The notes: generated from the letters alone by a model not told the origin. A stretch of 7,330 bases of DNA from Flavobacteriaceae bacterium (GCA_947377425.1 CANCFZ010000124.1:1-7330), one strand, 5' to 3'; positions 1 to 7,157 are shown, numbered from the stretch's first letter. Numbers and translations are program-made.

Positions 1-2528
1 AACAACAGCTCGAAAACGAACACATTTTCAAAGGCATATTGGAAGTCGATGAAAATGTAACGCCTTTTATTTTGAAAAAACTCAACGTTAATGTAGAACT
101 TTTCAAAAAAATACTAGACAGCACTATTCAAAGTTTTCCAAAAGTTTCTGGTGGCGACATAATGTTCTCGCGTGATGCTTCCACAACAGTAAATGAAGCT
201 GAAATCATTGCTAAAAAAATGAACGACGAATTCGTTTCTATCGAACATTTAATTTTAGCTATTTTCAAATCTAAAAGCAAAGTCGCTCAGATTTTAAAAG
301 ATCAAGGTGTTACCGAAAAAGGTTTGCAAGCAGCTATTGACGAAATGCGTAAAGGCGAACGAGTAACATCTGCTTCTGCAGAAGACACCTATAATTCACT
401 AAATAAATACGCAAAAAACCTAAACGAACTAGCCAAAAGCGGCAAACTTGATCCCGTAATTGGTCGCGATGAAGAAATTCGTCGGGTATTGCAAATTCTT
501 ACTCGTAGAACCAAAAACAATCCGATGTTAGTTGGCGAACCCGGTGTTGGTAAAACAGCTATTGCCGAAGGTTTGGCTCATAGAATTGTAGATGGTGATG
601 TTCCTGAAAATCTAAAAGATAAAGTGGTTTATTCCTTAGATATGGGTGCGCTGATTGCCGGAGCCAAATACAAAGGCGAATTCGAAGAACGATTGAAATC
701 AGTAGTGAAAGAAGTAACATCATCCGAAGGAGATATTGTTTTGTTTATTGATGAAATTCATACTCTTTTAGGTGCTGGTGGTGGCGAAGGCGCCATGGAT
801 GCAGCGAATATTTTAAAACCAGCTTTGGCTCGTGGCGAACTTCGTGCGATTGGTGCCACAACTTTAGACGAATACCAAAAATATTTCGAAAAAGACAAAG
901 CATTAGAAAGACGTTTTCAAAAAATAATGGTTGATGAACCGGATACTGAAAGTGCGATTTCTATCTTGCGTGGTATTAAAGAAAAATATGAGACGCACCA
1001 TAAAGTTCGAATCAAAGATGATGCTATTATTGCAGCAGTTGAATTATCACAACGGTATATTACAAATCGTTTTTTACCCGATAAAGCTATTGATTTAATG
1101 GACGAAGCAGCTTCTAAATTGCGAATGGAAATCAATTCAAAACCCGAAGAGCTCGATGTTCTGGATCGAAAAATCATGCAATTGGAAATCGAAATTGAAG
1201 CCATCAAACGTGAGAACGACGAAACCAAATTGAAAGGTTTGGGAATGGATTTGGCAAACTTAAAAGAAGACCGCAACGAAATTTTTACCAAATGGAAATC
1301 AGAAAAAGATGTAGTGGATAATATTCAAAATGTAAAACAAGAAATTGAAGATTTTAAAACCGAAGCAGAACAAGCCGAACGTAATGGCGATTACGGAAAA
1401 GTTGCCGAAATTCGTTATGGAAAAATAAAAGATGCACAAGTAAAATTGGATGCTTTTCAACTTCAATTAGCAGAAAATCAAGACGGAACTTCCTTAATTA
1501 AAGAAGAAGTTACTCGAGAAGATATTGCTGAAGTTGTTGCCAAATGGACTGGAATTCCAGTAATGAAAATGCTACAAGGCGAACGAGAAAAACTCTTGAA
1601 ACTAGAAGACGAATTGCACCACAGAGTAGTTGGTCAAGAAGAAGCTATTGAAGCCGTGAGTGATGCAGTTCGCAGAAGCCGTGCCGGATTGCAAGACATG
1701 AAAAAACCTATCGGGACATTTTTATTTCTTGGAACTACTGGTGTTGGTAAAACCGAATTAGCCAAAGCATTAGCCGAATATTTATTTGATGATGAAAATG
1801 CAATGACCCGAATTGACATGAGTGAATACCAAGAACGCCACAGTGTGAGCCGTTTGGTAGGAGCGCCTCCTGGATATGTAGGTTATGATGAAGGCGGACA
1901 ATTGACCGAAGCTGTTCGTAGAAAACCCTATTCTGTTATATTATTAGATGAGATTGAAAAAGCGCATCCAGATACATTCAACATCTTATTGCAAGTCTTA
2001 GACGAAGGACGATTGACTGATAACAAAGGTCGTGTGGCTGATTTCAAAAACACGATTATCATCATGACTTCTAACATGGGAAGTGTCATTATTCAAGAAA
2101 AATTTGAAAATCTTAAAGGAAGTGTAGATGCCGCAACCGAAGCAGCTAAAATAGAAGTTCTTGGTTTGCTAAAACAAATTGTACGTCCAGAATTTATTAA
2201 TAGAATTGACGAAATTGTAATGTTTACGCCGTTGACAGAAGCCAATATTAAACAAATTGTAGGCTTGCAACTCAAAAGCGTAACCAAAATGTTAGCCCAT
2301 CAAAACATAACTATGGATGCAACTCCAGAAGCTATTGCGTATTTAGCCCAAAAAGGATATGATCCACAATATGGAGCACGACCAGTAAAACGTGTCATAC
2401 AAAGAGAAGTACTAAACCAATTGAGTAAAGAAATTTTGGCTAACAAAGTAACAACTGACAGTATCATTTTACTAGATGCTTTTGACGGACAATTGGTTTT
2501 TAGAAATCAAAGTGAGTTGGTGAAGTAA
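1..2528 (+). CDS. clpB: ClpB-type AAA+ protein disaggregase, 5'-truncated by window edge
   Basis: This is a cytosolic hexameric ATPase that, with DnaK, threads aggregated proteins through its pore. The frame is open from base 3, and those first codons already read as Clp N-domain (QQLENEHIFKGI). The TTG at 39 is therefore an internal Leu, and the true start lies upstream. About 841 residues are present; family members run near 865, so roughly 25 are missing. Domains in order: N-domain to about base 340; NBD1 with Walker A GEPGVGKT (534-557), pore loop YKGEF (669-683), Walker B VLFIDEIH (738-761) and arginine-finger RRF (909-917); a charged coiled-coil M-domain at about 1137-1478; NBD2 with Walker A GTTGVGKT (1731-1754), pore loop GYVGYDEGG (1872-1898), Walker B VILLDEIE (1935-1958) and sensor-2 GARPVKR (2373-2393). 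The long M-domain and the absence of an IGF/IGL ClpP-docking loop in NBD2 favour ClpB over ClpA or ClpC. All catalytic motifs are intact. A terminator follows 112 bases downstream. Confidence 0.97.
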   Translation, partial: QQLENEHIFKGILEVDENVTPFILKKLNVNVELFKKILDSTIQSFPKVSGGDIMFSRDASTTVNEAEIIAKKMNDEFVSIEHLILAIFKSKSKVAQILKDQGVTEKGLQAAIDEMRKGERVTSASAEDTYNSLNKYAKNLNELAKSGKLDPVIGRDEEIRRVLQILTRRTKNNPMLVGEPGVGKTAIAEGLAHRIVDGDVPENLKDKVVYSLDMGALIAGAKYKGEFEERLKSVVKEVTSSEGDIVLFIDEIHTLLGAGGGEGAMDAANILKPALARGELRAIGATTLDEYQKYFEKDKALERRFQKIMVDEPDTESAISILRGIKEKYETHHKVRIKDDAIIAAVELSQRYITNRFLPDKAIDLMDEAASKLRMEINSKPEELDVLDRKIMQLEIEIEAIKRENDETKLKGLGMDLANLKEDRNEIFTKWKSEKDVVDNIQNVKQEIEDFKTEAEQAERNGDYGKVAEIRYGKIKDAQVKLDAFQLQLAENQDGTSLIKEEVTREDIAEVVAKWTGIPVMKMLQGEREKLLKLEDELHHRVVGQEEAIEAVSDAVRRSRAGLQDMKKPIGTFLFLGTTGVGKTELAKALAEYLFDDENAMTRIDMSEYQERHSVSRLVGAPPGYVGYDEGGQLTEAVRRKPYSVILLDEIEKAHPDTFNILLQVLDEGRLTDNKGRVADFKNTIIIMTSNMGSVIIQEKFENLKGSVDAATEAAKIEVLGLLKQIVRPEFINRIDEIVMFTPLTEANIKQIVGLQLKSVTKMLAHQNITMDATPEAIAYLAQKGYDPQYGARPVKRVIQREVLNQLSKEILANKVTTDSIILLDAFDGQLVFRNQSELVK

Positions 2529-2607
2529 GACATCGTCAGTTCGATTTTATGTTTAAATTACTAATTTTTGTTTTGAATTCAGATAGCTATCCAGAGTAGC
2601 TAGAACC

Positions 2608-2635
2608 TTTAAAACAATACACTTGTAGTTTTAAA
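2608..2635. repeat. 8-bp inverted repeat in the clpB 3' UTR
   Basis: A perfect inverted repeat, tttaaaac (2608-2615) and gttttaaa (2628-2635), has a 12-nt loop and sits just upstream of the clpB terminator. It contains one G-C pair and is otherwise A-T, so it would be weak as RNA. It could be a minor 3' UTR hairpin or simply reflect base composition. Confidence 0.35.
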
Positions 2636-2640
2636 TGATT

Positions 2641-2676
2641 AGACTTAACAGATTTAAAAAACTGTTAGGTCTTTTT
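2641..2676 (+). terminator. Rho-independent terminator of clpB
   Basis: An 11-bp stem is formed by agacttaacag (2641-2651) and ctgttaggtct (2662-2672). Ten positions are Watson-Crick and one is a U-G wobble. The loop has 10 nt, and a run of five T (2672-2676) closes the structure. It lies 112 bases after the clpB stop, and the U-tract is on the plus-strand side only. The reverse orientation lacks a T-tract, so it should stop clpB transcription but not leftward transcripts. Confidence 0.8.
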
Positions 2677-2915
2677 ATGCACCACTTATCATTTCTTCAC
2701 TAGTCTAGCAAAGCTCTCGAATAACAAGAATAGAATTGGGTGATTTTTCAAGACTCAAAATCAATACCATCTATAATTGTTTTTAAAAAACGGATTGAAA
2801 TTCATATTGCATTATATTCATAAACAACGTATAAAATATGTTGCTTCAAAATGGTTCGTTCCTACAAAACTTTTTCATAACATATAATAGCTGTAGGCTC
2901 TACCTAATATTGCAG

Positions 2916-2934
2916 GCTGTATTTTCAATCCAGC
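2916..2934. repeat. Hairpin, 8-bp stem with one mismatch, in a repeat-like cluster
   Basis: The arms gctgtatt (2916-2923) and aatccagc (2927-2934) pair at seven of eight positions around a 3-nt loop (ttc). The hairpin lies between two pieces sharing a (t/c)gtaggc core: gtag-gct-ctac at 2893-2903 and tgcc-gta-ggca at 2962-2972, each itself a small hairpin. Bacteroidota intergenic regions often carry short dispersed repeats, and this cluster may be a degenerate copy of one. Only this window is visible, so dispersal is inferred. Confidence 0.4.
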
Positions 2935-2952
2935 AGATATGAGATAAAGTAG

Positions 2953-2972
2953 AAAAAAAAGTGCCGTAGGCA
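2953..2972 (-). terminator. Weak terminator-like hairpin on the minus strand
   Basis: Read on the minus strand, tgcc-tac-ggca (2972-2962) forms a 4-bp GC-containing stem and is followed, after one C, by eight T (2960-2953). The stem is short for an intrinsic terminator but the U-tract is strong. It could end either the ABC-transporter transcript, whose stop codon is about 180 bases upstream, or a short RNA begun at the promoter-like sequence near 3036-3065. Confidence 0.35.
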
Positions 2973-2978
2973 TGACTT

Positions 2979-3021
2979 ATATAAAAATAAACACATCATT
3001 ACAATGTAATTATTTTTATAT
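2979..3021. repeat. 12-bp perfect inverted repeat (AT-only)
   Basis: The arms atataaaaataa (2979-2990) and ttatttttatat (3010-3021) are perfect reverse complements around a 19-nt spacer. The spacer includes attac, and with the start of the right arm gives an alternative small hairpin, attac/gtaat (2998-3002 and 3006-3010). All paired bases of the 12-bp arms are A or T, so the structure would be weaker than its length suggests. It lies inside the candidate short minus-strand transcription unit. Confidence 0.5.
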
Positions 3022-3035
3022 TTTGTTTGTGGGTG

Positions 3036-3065
3036 CAAGTATACAAATTCGAGCTTTCGTTGCAA
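3036..3065 (-). promoter_or_regulatory. Promoter-like sequence with no gene downstream (minus strand)
   Basis: On the minus strand TATACTTG (3043-3036) differs at one position from the Bacteroidota -7 consensus TAnnTTTG. A TTG lies upstream at 3065-3063 with a 19-base spacer, within the range known for the family. Transcription would run leftwards from about 3030 into gene-free DNA and meet a hairpin plus T8 about 75 bases later. The call rests on consensus match only; AT-rich DNA gives chance matches. Confidence 0.35.
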
Positions 3066-3151
3066 CTTAATCTTTATCACATATATAAAAATACCGCAAA
3101 TAGTGTCTAACTTTTTGGGGCATGTACATACTGAAAGGGTTTCTTTTTTTT

Positions 3152-4678
3152 TTAGCTTTCGGCAACGCCTTTCCATTTTTTGATTTTAAACGAAAAGAAT
3201 AGCATCATTAAAAACATAATTGTAAGATTTGCATACAGCATATACTCAACATTATCTTCCAATAATTGATAGAATTTATAGTAATCATTTTCAAGATAAG
3301 TAGTGCCTCCATTATAATCATAATAATGACCCCACTTTTTGCAAATAGTCATTATAAAAAAATAAATAATTGGGAAAAATGCACCATAACTCCAAATTAA
3401 AATATTTAATAGAATAGCTGAAATTGACTTCCCTTTTTTTCTTGAAATAATATATAAGAAATAAATAAAAAGAATAGTTATCATAGATTCAATACCTATT
3501 AAATATACAAATTCCGATGAAGAAATTGCACTTATAATTCCTAAAACAATATTGAAAATTCCAATGGAAACAAGAGCAATCAGCCAACTTTTACCCGATG
3601 TAACTTTAAATGAGAATAAAACAAGTGAAAATCCTAATGAAACATAAAAAAGTACCAATAACAAATCATAATCTACTAACGGTTTAGAATAACTTTCTGA
3701 AATTAAGTTGTAATTGTAGGATAATGCAGCAGCTGGAACAAAATATTTGTTGAATATAAAACGCTCTTTTCCAACATATTTAATGTAACGATTTAGAGTG
3801 TCAAATTTTTCTGCTGGAGGCATTACCATCGTTGTAGCAGCAGTATCAACCGCATAATTACTATAATTATCTTTTTCAGAAGTTTCAATTTGATACTTCG
3901 TCATAAAGTCTGGATAGTTGTAAACCAATGACAACCATTTGTTTTCATTAATATTTGCATTAAGTTGATGTTCTTTTGCAATCTTTAAAAAGTCAGAAAA
4001 TAATGATTTTACATTGTTTTTTTGATTGTTAACCAACCAGGTTTTTACTTTTAATTTTCTAATGGAATCGTCTGTTGAATTAAAAATTGAAAAACTTTCA
4101 ACATTCTTATTTATCAATGAATTCAAATTATATTTTTTCCCTTTGAATAGAAAGTAATCGAGTGGAACATTTTTTAAAGTATCATTTATTTTTACTTCAA
4201 TTTCTTTGGCTTCTTGAAACGAACCTTCATAAAAAATTGACGCTTCACTAATGGTTTCACATCGTTTTTTAAGTTCATTTTCTGTAAAATAACTTCTGAT
4301 TTTAATGTTTTTCCCTAAAAAAAATGAAACAGAAAATGTGCTTAATAGTAAACTTATTGCCAAAATTAAAAGCCATTCTTTGAATAATGAAAAATTATTT
4401 TTTGGATATAAAGATTTGAAAGCATTATTTTTAAAATAGTATACAATCCATAAAATTAAAATGATAATAGATGATAAAATTCCAAAAAAGATGGTGATAG
4501 CTTCGTTATCGCTACCATAATTTCTCTCGGTTTCAAGAAAGTTTAATTCGCCATTTAAATATCCTATGATGAAGAAAAGAATATGAAATAGAATTAATAA
4601 AAAAGTGATAGGAACAATTTTCAAATTCCACAAAAGTGGTTGATTTATAAGTAAGTATTTTTGAATGTTTTTGAACAT
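3152..4678 (-). CDS. Polytopic membrane protein, probable ABC-transporter membrane subunit
   Basis: This 508-residue inner-membrane protein probably forms the membrane part of a transporter with the ATPase encoded 11 bases upstream. About eight hydrophobic segments are visible: residues 23-41, 60-82, 101-121, then 338-358, 364-386, 390-411, 418-444 and 480-498. Between the third and fourth lies a soluble domain of about 215 residues, charged and Asn/Lys-rich, which may be extracytoplasmic. The 3 + 5 arrangement with a large central domain loosely resembles ABC-2-type permeases, but I see no specific family motif; the assignment rests on topology and position. ATG at 4678 is the first start in frame and is followed directly by a Lys-containing amphipathic leader. 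The stop codon is fused to a run of ten A on the coding strand. The substrate is unknown. It is the last gene of the cluster, with no strong terminator right after it. Confidence 0.8.
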   Translation of the reverse strand: MFKNIQKYLLINQPLLWNLKIVPITFLLILFHILFFIIGYLNGELNFLETERNYGSDNEAITIFFGILSSIIILILWIVYYFKNNAFKSLYPKNNFSLFKEWLLILAISLLLSTFSVSFFLGKNIKIRSYFTENELKKRCETISEASIFYEGSFQEAKEIEVKINDTLKNVPLDYFLFKGKKYNLNSLINKNVESFSIFNSTDDSIRKLKVKTWLVNNQKNNVKSLFSDFLKIAKEHQLNANINENKWLSLVYNYPDFMTKYQIETSEKDNYSNYAVDTAATTMVMPPAEKFDTLNRYIKYVGKERFIFNKYFVPAAALSYNYNLISESYSKPLVDYDLLLVLFYVSLGFSLVLFSFKVTSGKSWLIALVSIGIFNIVLGIISAISSSEFVYLIGIESMITILFIYFLYIISRKKGKSISAILLNILIWSYGAFFPIIYFFIMTICKKWGHYYDYNGGTTYLENDYYKFYQLLEDNVEYMLYANLTIMFLMMLFFSFKIKKWKGVAES

Positions 4679-4689
4679 GATTTTACGTT

Positions 4690-5853
4690 TTAAGATACAA
4701 AAAAGCGACGAGTTGAATTGGAAATATTACGGAAGTAATGCAACGGAATTTTGGTTTCAATAGCCAATTGCATAAAGTCATAAACCGCCATTTTTTCTGG
4801 AAAAGTTACAATATAAGTTCCGCCGTTAAACTGTAACGAAATCATATTTTTCTTAGCAAATACATCACCTAATTGACTTTGTGACCATTCGCTTTCAAAC
4901 TCAATTACCAAATTATTTTCGGGTGCAATTTCATTTTCTGAAACTGGTTTTTCGTGTAAGTTTTTCTGTTTTCCATGTTTTAAGAAAATCACTTGATCGG
5001 AAGTTTTTTCTACTTCGTATAATTGTTGTGAACTCAATACAATTCCGATTGGTCGGAATGGCGATTTTGCAATGGCTTTAAAATCTTCTAAAACTGTTTG
5101 TTGTGCCAAGATATCCAAGTTGGCTAATGGTTCGTCAATCAATAATATTTTTGGTTTGCGAAGCAACATTCTTGCTAATTCAAAACGCATTTTGTAACCC
5201 GATGATAAACTTTTCCAACTGTGATTTCTGAATTTTCGTAAACCTAATCTAGCGATTGTTAATTCTACAACCAATTCATTTTCTTCGGGTTTGTAGCCAT
5301 AACTTGCTGCAGTAAATTGCAAATTCTCAAACATAGAGCCATACCAAGTATCGGTGCGTTGCGGAATATAAACCAGTTTTGTTCTTAAATCATATTGATT
5401 TTTTCCTTTAAAATGGTAGTTTATTTTTCCGCTTGTGGCGTACAATTCACCACACAAGCAACGTAGTAAAGTTGTTTTTCCGTTTCCGTTTTCACCAACC
5501 AATCCTAAGATTTCACCTTGATGTAATTCCATGTTAATTGGACCCAATCCAAAACTTGAACTACCATAACTTTTCTCAAGATTTTCTGTAGAAACTAAAA
5601 CTTCTTTTGGTGCAATAGGTTTACTGATTAAAACTCCATGTAACTCAGAAAGTATGGCTTGATATTTTTCTTTTTTAGCATCAACATTATTTTCGTTTTG
5701 GTCAAGCCAAGTTAAAAAATTAAGTGTTTTTTGGTACTGATTGATGTCTTCGGTATCGAGCGTTAAATCGATAATTCTTTTGGTAAGAATAGAAAAGTCT
5801 TCAAACTTCAAAAAGTTCTGTAACTCTTGGTATTGTTTTTCAAATTCGTTCAT
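4690..5853 (-). CDS. ABC transporter ATP-binding protein with N-terminal extension
   Basis: This 387-residue cytoplasmic ATPase is predicted to energise the membrane protein encoded immediately downstream. The nucleotide-binding domain spans about residues 85-295: Walker A GENGNGKTT (120-128), Q-loop IPQ (Q165), signature LSSGY (216-220) in place of LSGGQ, Walker B ILLIDE (236-241) and D-loop NLD (245-247). The switch position reads VLSSQQ, so Gln276 stands where histidine is usual. About 80 mostly helical, acidic residues precede the domain and about 90 follow it. Neither part is recognised; the tail may be a regulatory or dimerisation domain. A normal single-domain ABC ATPase is 220-310 residues, so both ends are additions. 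ATG at 5853 lies 3 bases after the acetyltransferase stop codon and behind an A-rich leader, indicating translational coupling. The substrate cannot be inferred. Confidence 0.93.
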   Translation of the reverse strand: MNEFEKQYQELQNFLKFEDFSILTKRIIDLTLDTEDINQYQKTLNFLTWLDQNENNVDAKKEKYQAILSELHGVLISKPIAPKEVLVSTENLEKSYGSSSFGLGPINMELHQGEILGLVGENGNGKTTLLRCLCGELYATSGKINYHFKGKNQYDLRTKLVYIPQRTDTWYGSMFENLQFTAASYGYKPEENELVVELTIARLGLRKFRNHSWKSLSSGYKMRFELARMLLRKPKILLIDEPLANLDILAQQTVLEDFKAIAKSPFRPIGIVLSSQQLYEVEKTSDQVIFLKHGKQKNLHEKPVSENEIAPENNLVIEFESEWSQSQLGDVFAKKNMISLQFNGGTYIVTFPEKMAVYDFMQLAIETKIPLHYFRNISNSTRRFFVS

Positions 5854-5856
5854 ATA

Positions 5857-6417
5857 TTATTTTTTGAAATTTCTTTTTAAAATCGAATAAATTACGGTGT
5901 CCCAAAACTTGCCATCCCACAACTCATTTTCTAAAATATGCGCTTCTTTTACAAAATTATTTTTTTGTAAAACTCTTTCGGATGCTATGTTTTCTGGATC
6001 AATTACTGCTTCAATGGAATGCATATTCAACACTTCAAATCCATATTCTAAAACCACTTTTATAGCTTCTGTAACGTAACCTTTTCCATTATATTGTGTA
6101 AGTATCATGTAACCAATTTCGCAACGGTGATTTTCGGGTTGAATTCTATAATGACCAATAACGCCAACAAGTTTTGGATTTCCTTTGATGGTTATTGCCC
6201 AATTGATACCTTCATTCTCAATAATTTTAGCTTCAATCATGTTTATGTGTTCCAACGCTTGTTCTTTATTTGTTACAAGAGGTCTTGGAATAAACTTCAT
6301 CGTTTCTGGGTTGCCACGAAGCTCCATAATTTCGTTCACATCGGTTGTTGCCACTCGTCTAAGTAGCAATCGCTCGCTTTCTAAATTTTGGAATGGATGA
6401 AAGTTTATTTCTAGCAT
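5857..6417 (-). CDS. GNAT-family N-acetyltransferase (RimJ/RimL-like)
   Basis: This 186-residue cytoplasmic enzyme is predicted to transfer acetyl from acetyl-CoA to an amino group. The N-terminal pattern LESERLLLRRV (residues 12-22) is typical of the RimJ/RimL branch. The acetyl-CoA pyrophosphate loop is QYNGKGY (108-114), and ENIASERVLQKNNF (142-155) is the usual helix and strand around the second half of the fold, the Asn/Ser region contacting CoA. Length is normal for the family and the fold appears complete. This branch includes ribosomal-protein acetyltransferases but also drug- and peptide-modifying enzymes, so the acceptor is unknown. The gene ends 3 bases before the ABC ATPase start, which implies co-expression and possibly a shared pathway. 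ATG at 6417 was chosen because the conserved strand begins about a dozen residues in. Confidence 0.92.
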   Translation of the reverse strand: MLEINFHPFQNLESERLLLRRVATTDVNEIMELRGNPETMKFIPRPLVTNKEQALEHINMIEAKIIENEGINWAITIKGNPKLVGVIGHYRIQPENHRCEIGYMILTQYNGKGYVTEAIKVVLEYGFEVLNMHSIEAVIDPENIASERVLQKNNFVKEAHILENELWDGKFWDTVIYSILKRNFKK

Positions 6418-6478
6418 TGGCTTTTTAGTTGATGAGTAATTTAGTTTTAGTTACGGTTTAAAAATTAGAGCTTTCTGC

Positions 6479-6970
6479 TTAAATGAAATCGGTGTCTAAA
6501 AGTATTAACCAATTATTACCTTCTCCATTAACGTCAATTTGTCCCGAATTCATATAAAATCCTTTTTTAGTCTGTTTATTACATGGCGAAAATATAATTT
6601 GGACAGTTCTTAGTTTTCTGATATTATAACCTGATTTAACATTAAAAGTAAATATTATTTTTTCGGAACACTTTAACTCTTCATTATAGCTTATTTCTAA
6701 ATTTTCAATTCCCATATCGTTTAGTTTTTCTTGATACTCTTTTGAGATTTTTTTTGACAATTCAGTCAAATTTGGTTTTTCGTCAAAGTCTAAATATTTA
6801 GATCTTATATCCTTTATTATATTTTCGAATTGAATACGATTTTCTGCAAATTGTTCTGAGTTTTGCTTGAATCGTTTTTCATAATGCGGATTTACCCAAT
6901 CATAAATAAACCAAGCAATTGCAATTCCTAATAAGATGTATGCTAAAAATATTACTTTCTGAATCTTCAT
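6479..6970 (-). CDS. Small membrane-anchored protein of unknown function
   Basis: I do not recognise this 163-residue protein. It has one hydrophobic segment at residues 5-24 behind a Lys-rich start (MKIQK), with no lipobox cysteine, so it looks like an N-terminally anchored membrane protein rather than a lipoprotein. Residues about 30-90 are charged and helical, possibly coiled coil. Residues 92-160 alternate hydrophobic and polar residues as in beta strands, with cysteines at 101 and 130. If the anchor is of the usual type, the domain faces the periplasm. ATG at 6970 is preceded by an A/T-rich leader, and a promoter-like sequence lies about 90 bases upstream. The acetyltransferase starts 61 bases downstream with no visible terminator between, so this may be the first gene of the operon. 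It shows no sign of being a shadow: no competing frame overlaps it. Confidence 0.75.
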   Translation of the reverse strand: MKIQKVIFLAYILLGIAIAWFIYDWVNPHYEKRFKQNSEQFAENRIQFENIIKDIRSKYLDFDEKPNLTELSKKISKEYQEKLNDMGIENLEISYNEELKCSEKIIFTFNVKSGYNIRKLRTVQIIFSPCNKQTKKGFYMNSGQIDVNGEGNNWLILLDTDFI

Positions 6971-7058
6971 TTTTAAATTGTGGTTCTTTTGCTTGCTACT
7001 CTAACTTTTGTATAATTAATGGCTAAAGCTCGAATCGTTTGTTTAGGTTTTCTCTTAT

Positions 7059-7085
7059 CAAATATATAAAAATATCATAAACCAA
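7059..7085 (-). promoter_or_regulatory. Candidate Bacteroidota-type promoter for the minus-strand cluster
   Basis: On the minus strand TATATTTG (7066-7059) fits the -7 consensus TAnnTTTG exactly. A TTG at 7085-7083 lies 16 bases upstream, one base short of the usual 17-23 spacing. It sits between the aldose epimerase stop and the start at 6970, giving a leader of roughly 80 nt. It is the only good match in this 187-base gap and would serve the membrane protein and, by read-through, the acetyltransferase and ABC genes. Confidence 0.5.
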
Positions 7086-7157
7086 TTTACCAAGCCAATA
7101 ATTAAAAAATTAAATCTTATAAAGTGCTATTAATTTGCATTTTGTGCTTAAAACCTT

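Larger units (their letters stand above)
2529..3151. other. Gene-free interval between convergent clpB and the ABC membrane-protein gene
   Basis: About 620 bases lie between two convergent stop codons. Reading all frames gave no ORF with a plausible start, length and amino-acid pattern. The open minus-strand frame at 2925-3176 is Lys/Tyr/Phe-rich, overlaps the neighbouring gene and has no recognisable family. Visible content: the clpB terminator (2641-2676), a cluster of short hairpins with repeated tgtaggc/cgtaggc cores (2891-2972), a 12-bp inverted repeat (2979-3021), an octanucleotide palindrome atgtacat (3122-3129), and a minus-strand promoter-like sequence (3036-3065). The stretch from about 2690 to 2855 shows nothing I can name. 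Confidence 0.7.

Noticed and set aside
39..41. TTG at 39 as the start of clpB
   Set aside because: The same frame is open back to base 3 and encodes conserved Clp N-domain residues (QQLENEHIFKGI), so this TTG is an internal leucine and the gene is cut by the window edge.
917..1291. Minus-strand 124-residue frame inside clpB, with the similar frames at 1634-1819 and 2093-2287
   Set aside because: These are antisense to conserved ClpB domains, Ser/Ile-rich, and have no sequence character of their own.
2583..2603. tagct...agcta inverted repeat after clpB
   Set aside because: Only five paired bases, no T-tract, and the much stronger terminator lies 40 bases further on.
2925..3176. Minus-strand 83-residue open frame
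   Set aside because: It overlaps the end of the membrane-protein gene, is built from AT-rich noncoding sequence (Lys, Tyr and Phe runs), has no recognisable motif and covers the inverted repeat and hairpins.
5897..6400. Plus-strand frames antisense to the acetyltransferase, and 4881-5081 antisense to the ABC ATPase
   Set aside because: The opposite strand carries clear GNAT and ABC motifs throughout, and the plus-strand translations look like no protein family.
7100..7157. Possible terminator after the aldose epimerase stop (taattaaaaaatta, about 7097-7110)
   Set aside because: The stem is five A-T pairs only, without a GC core or a distinct U-tract, so it cannot be told from background.
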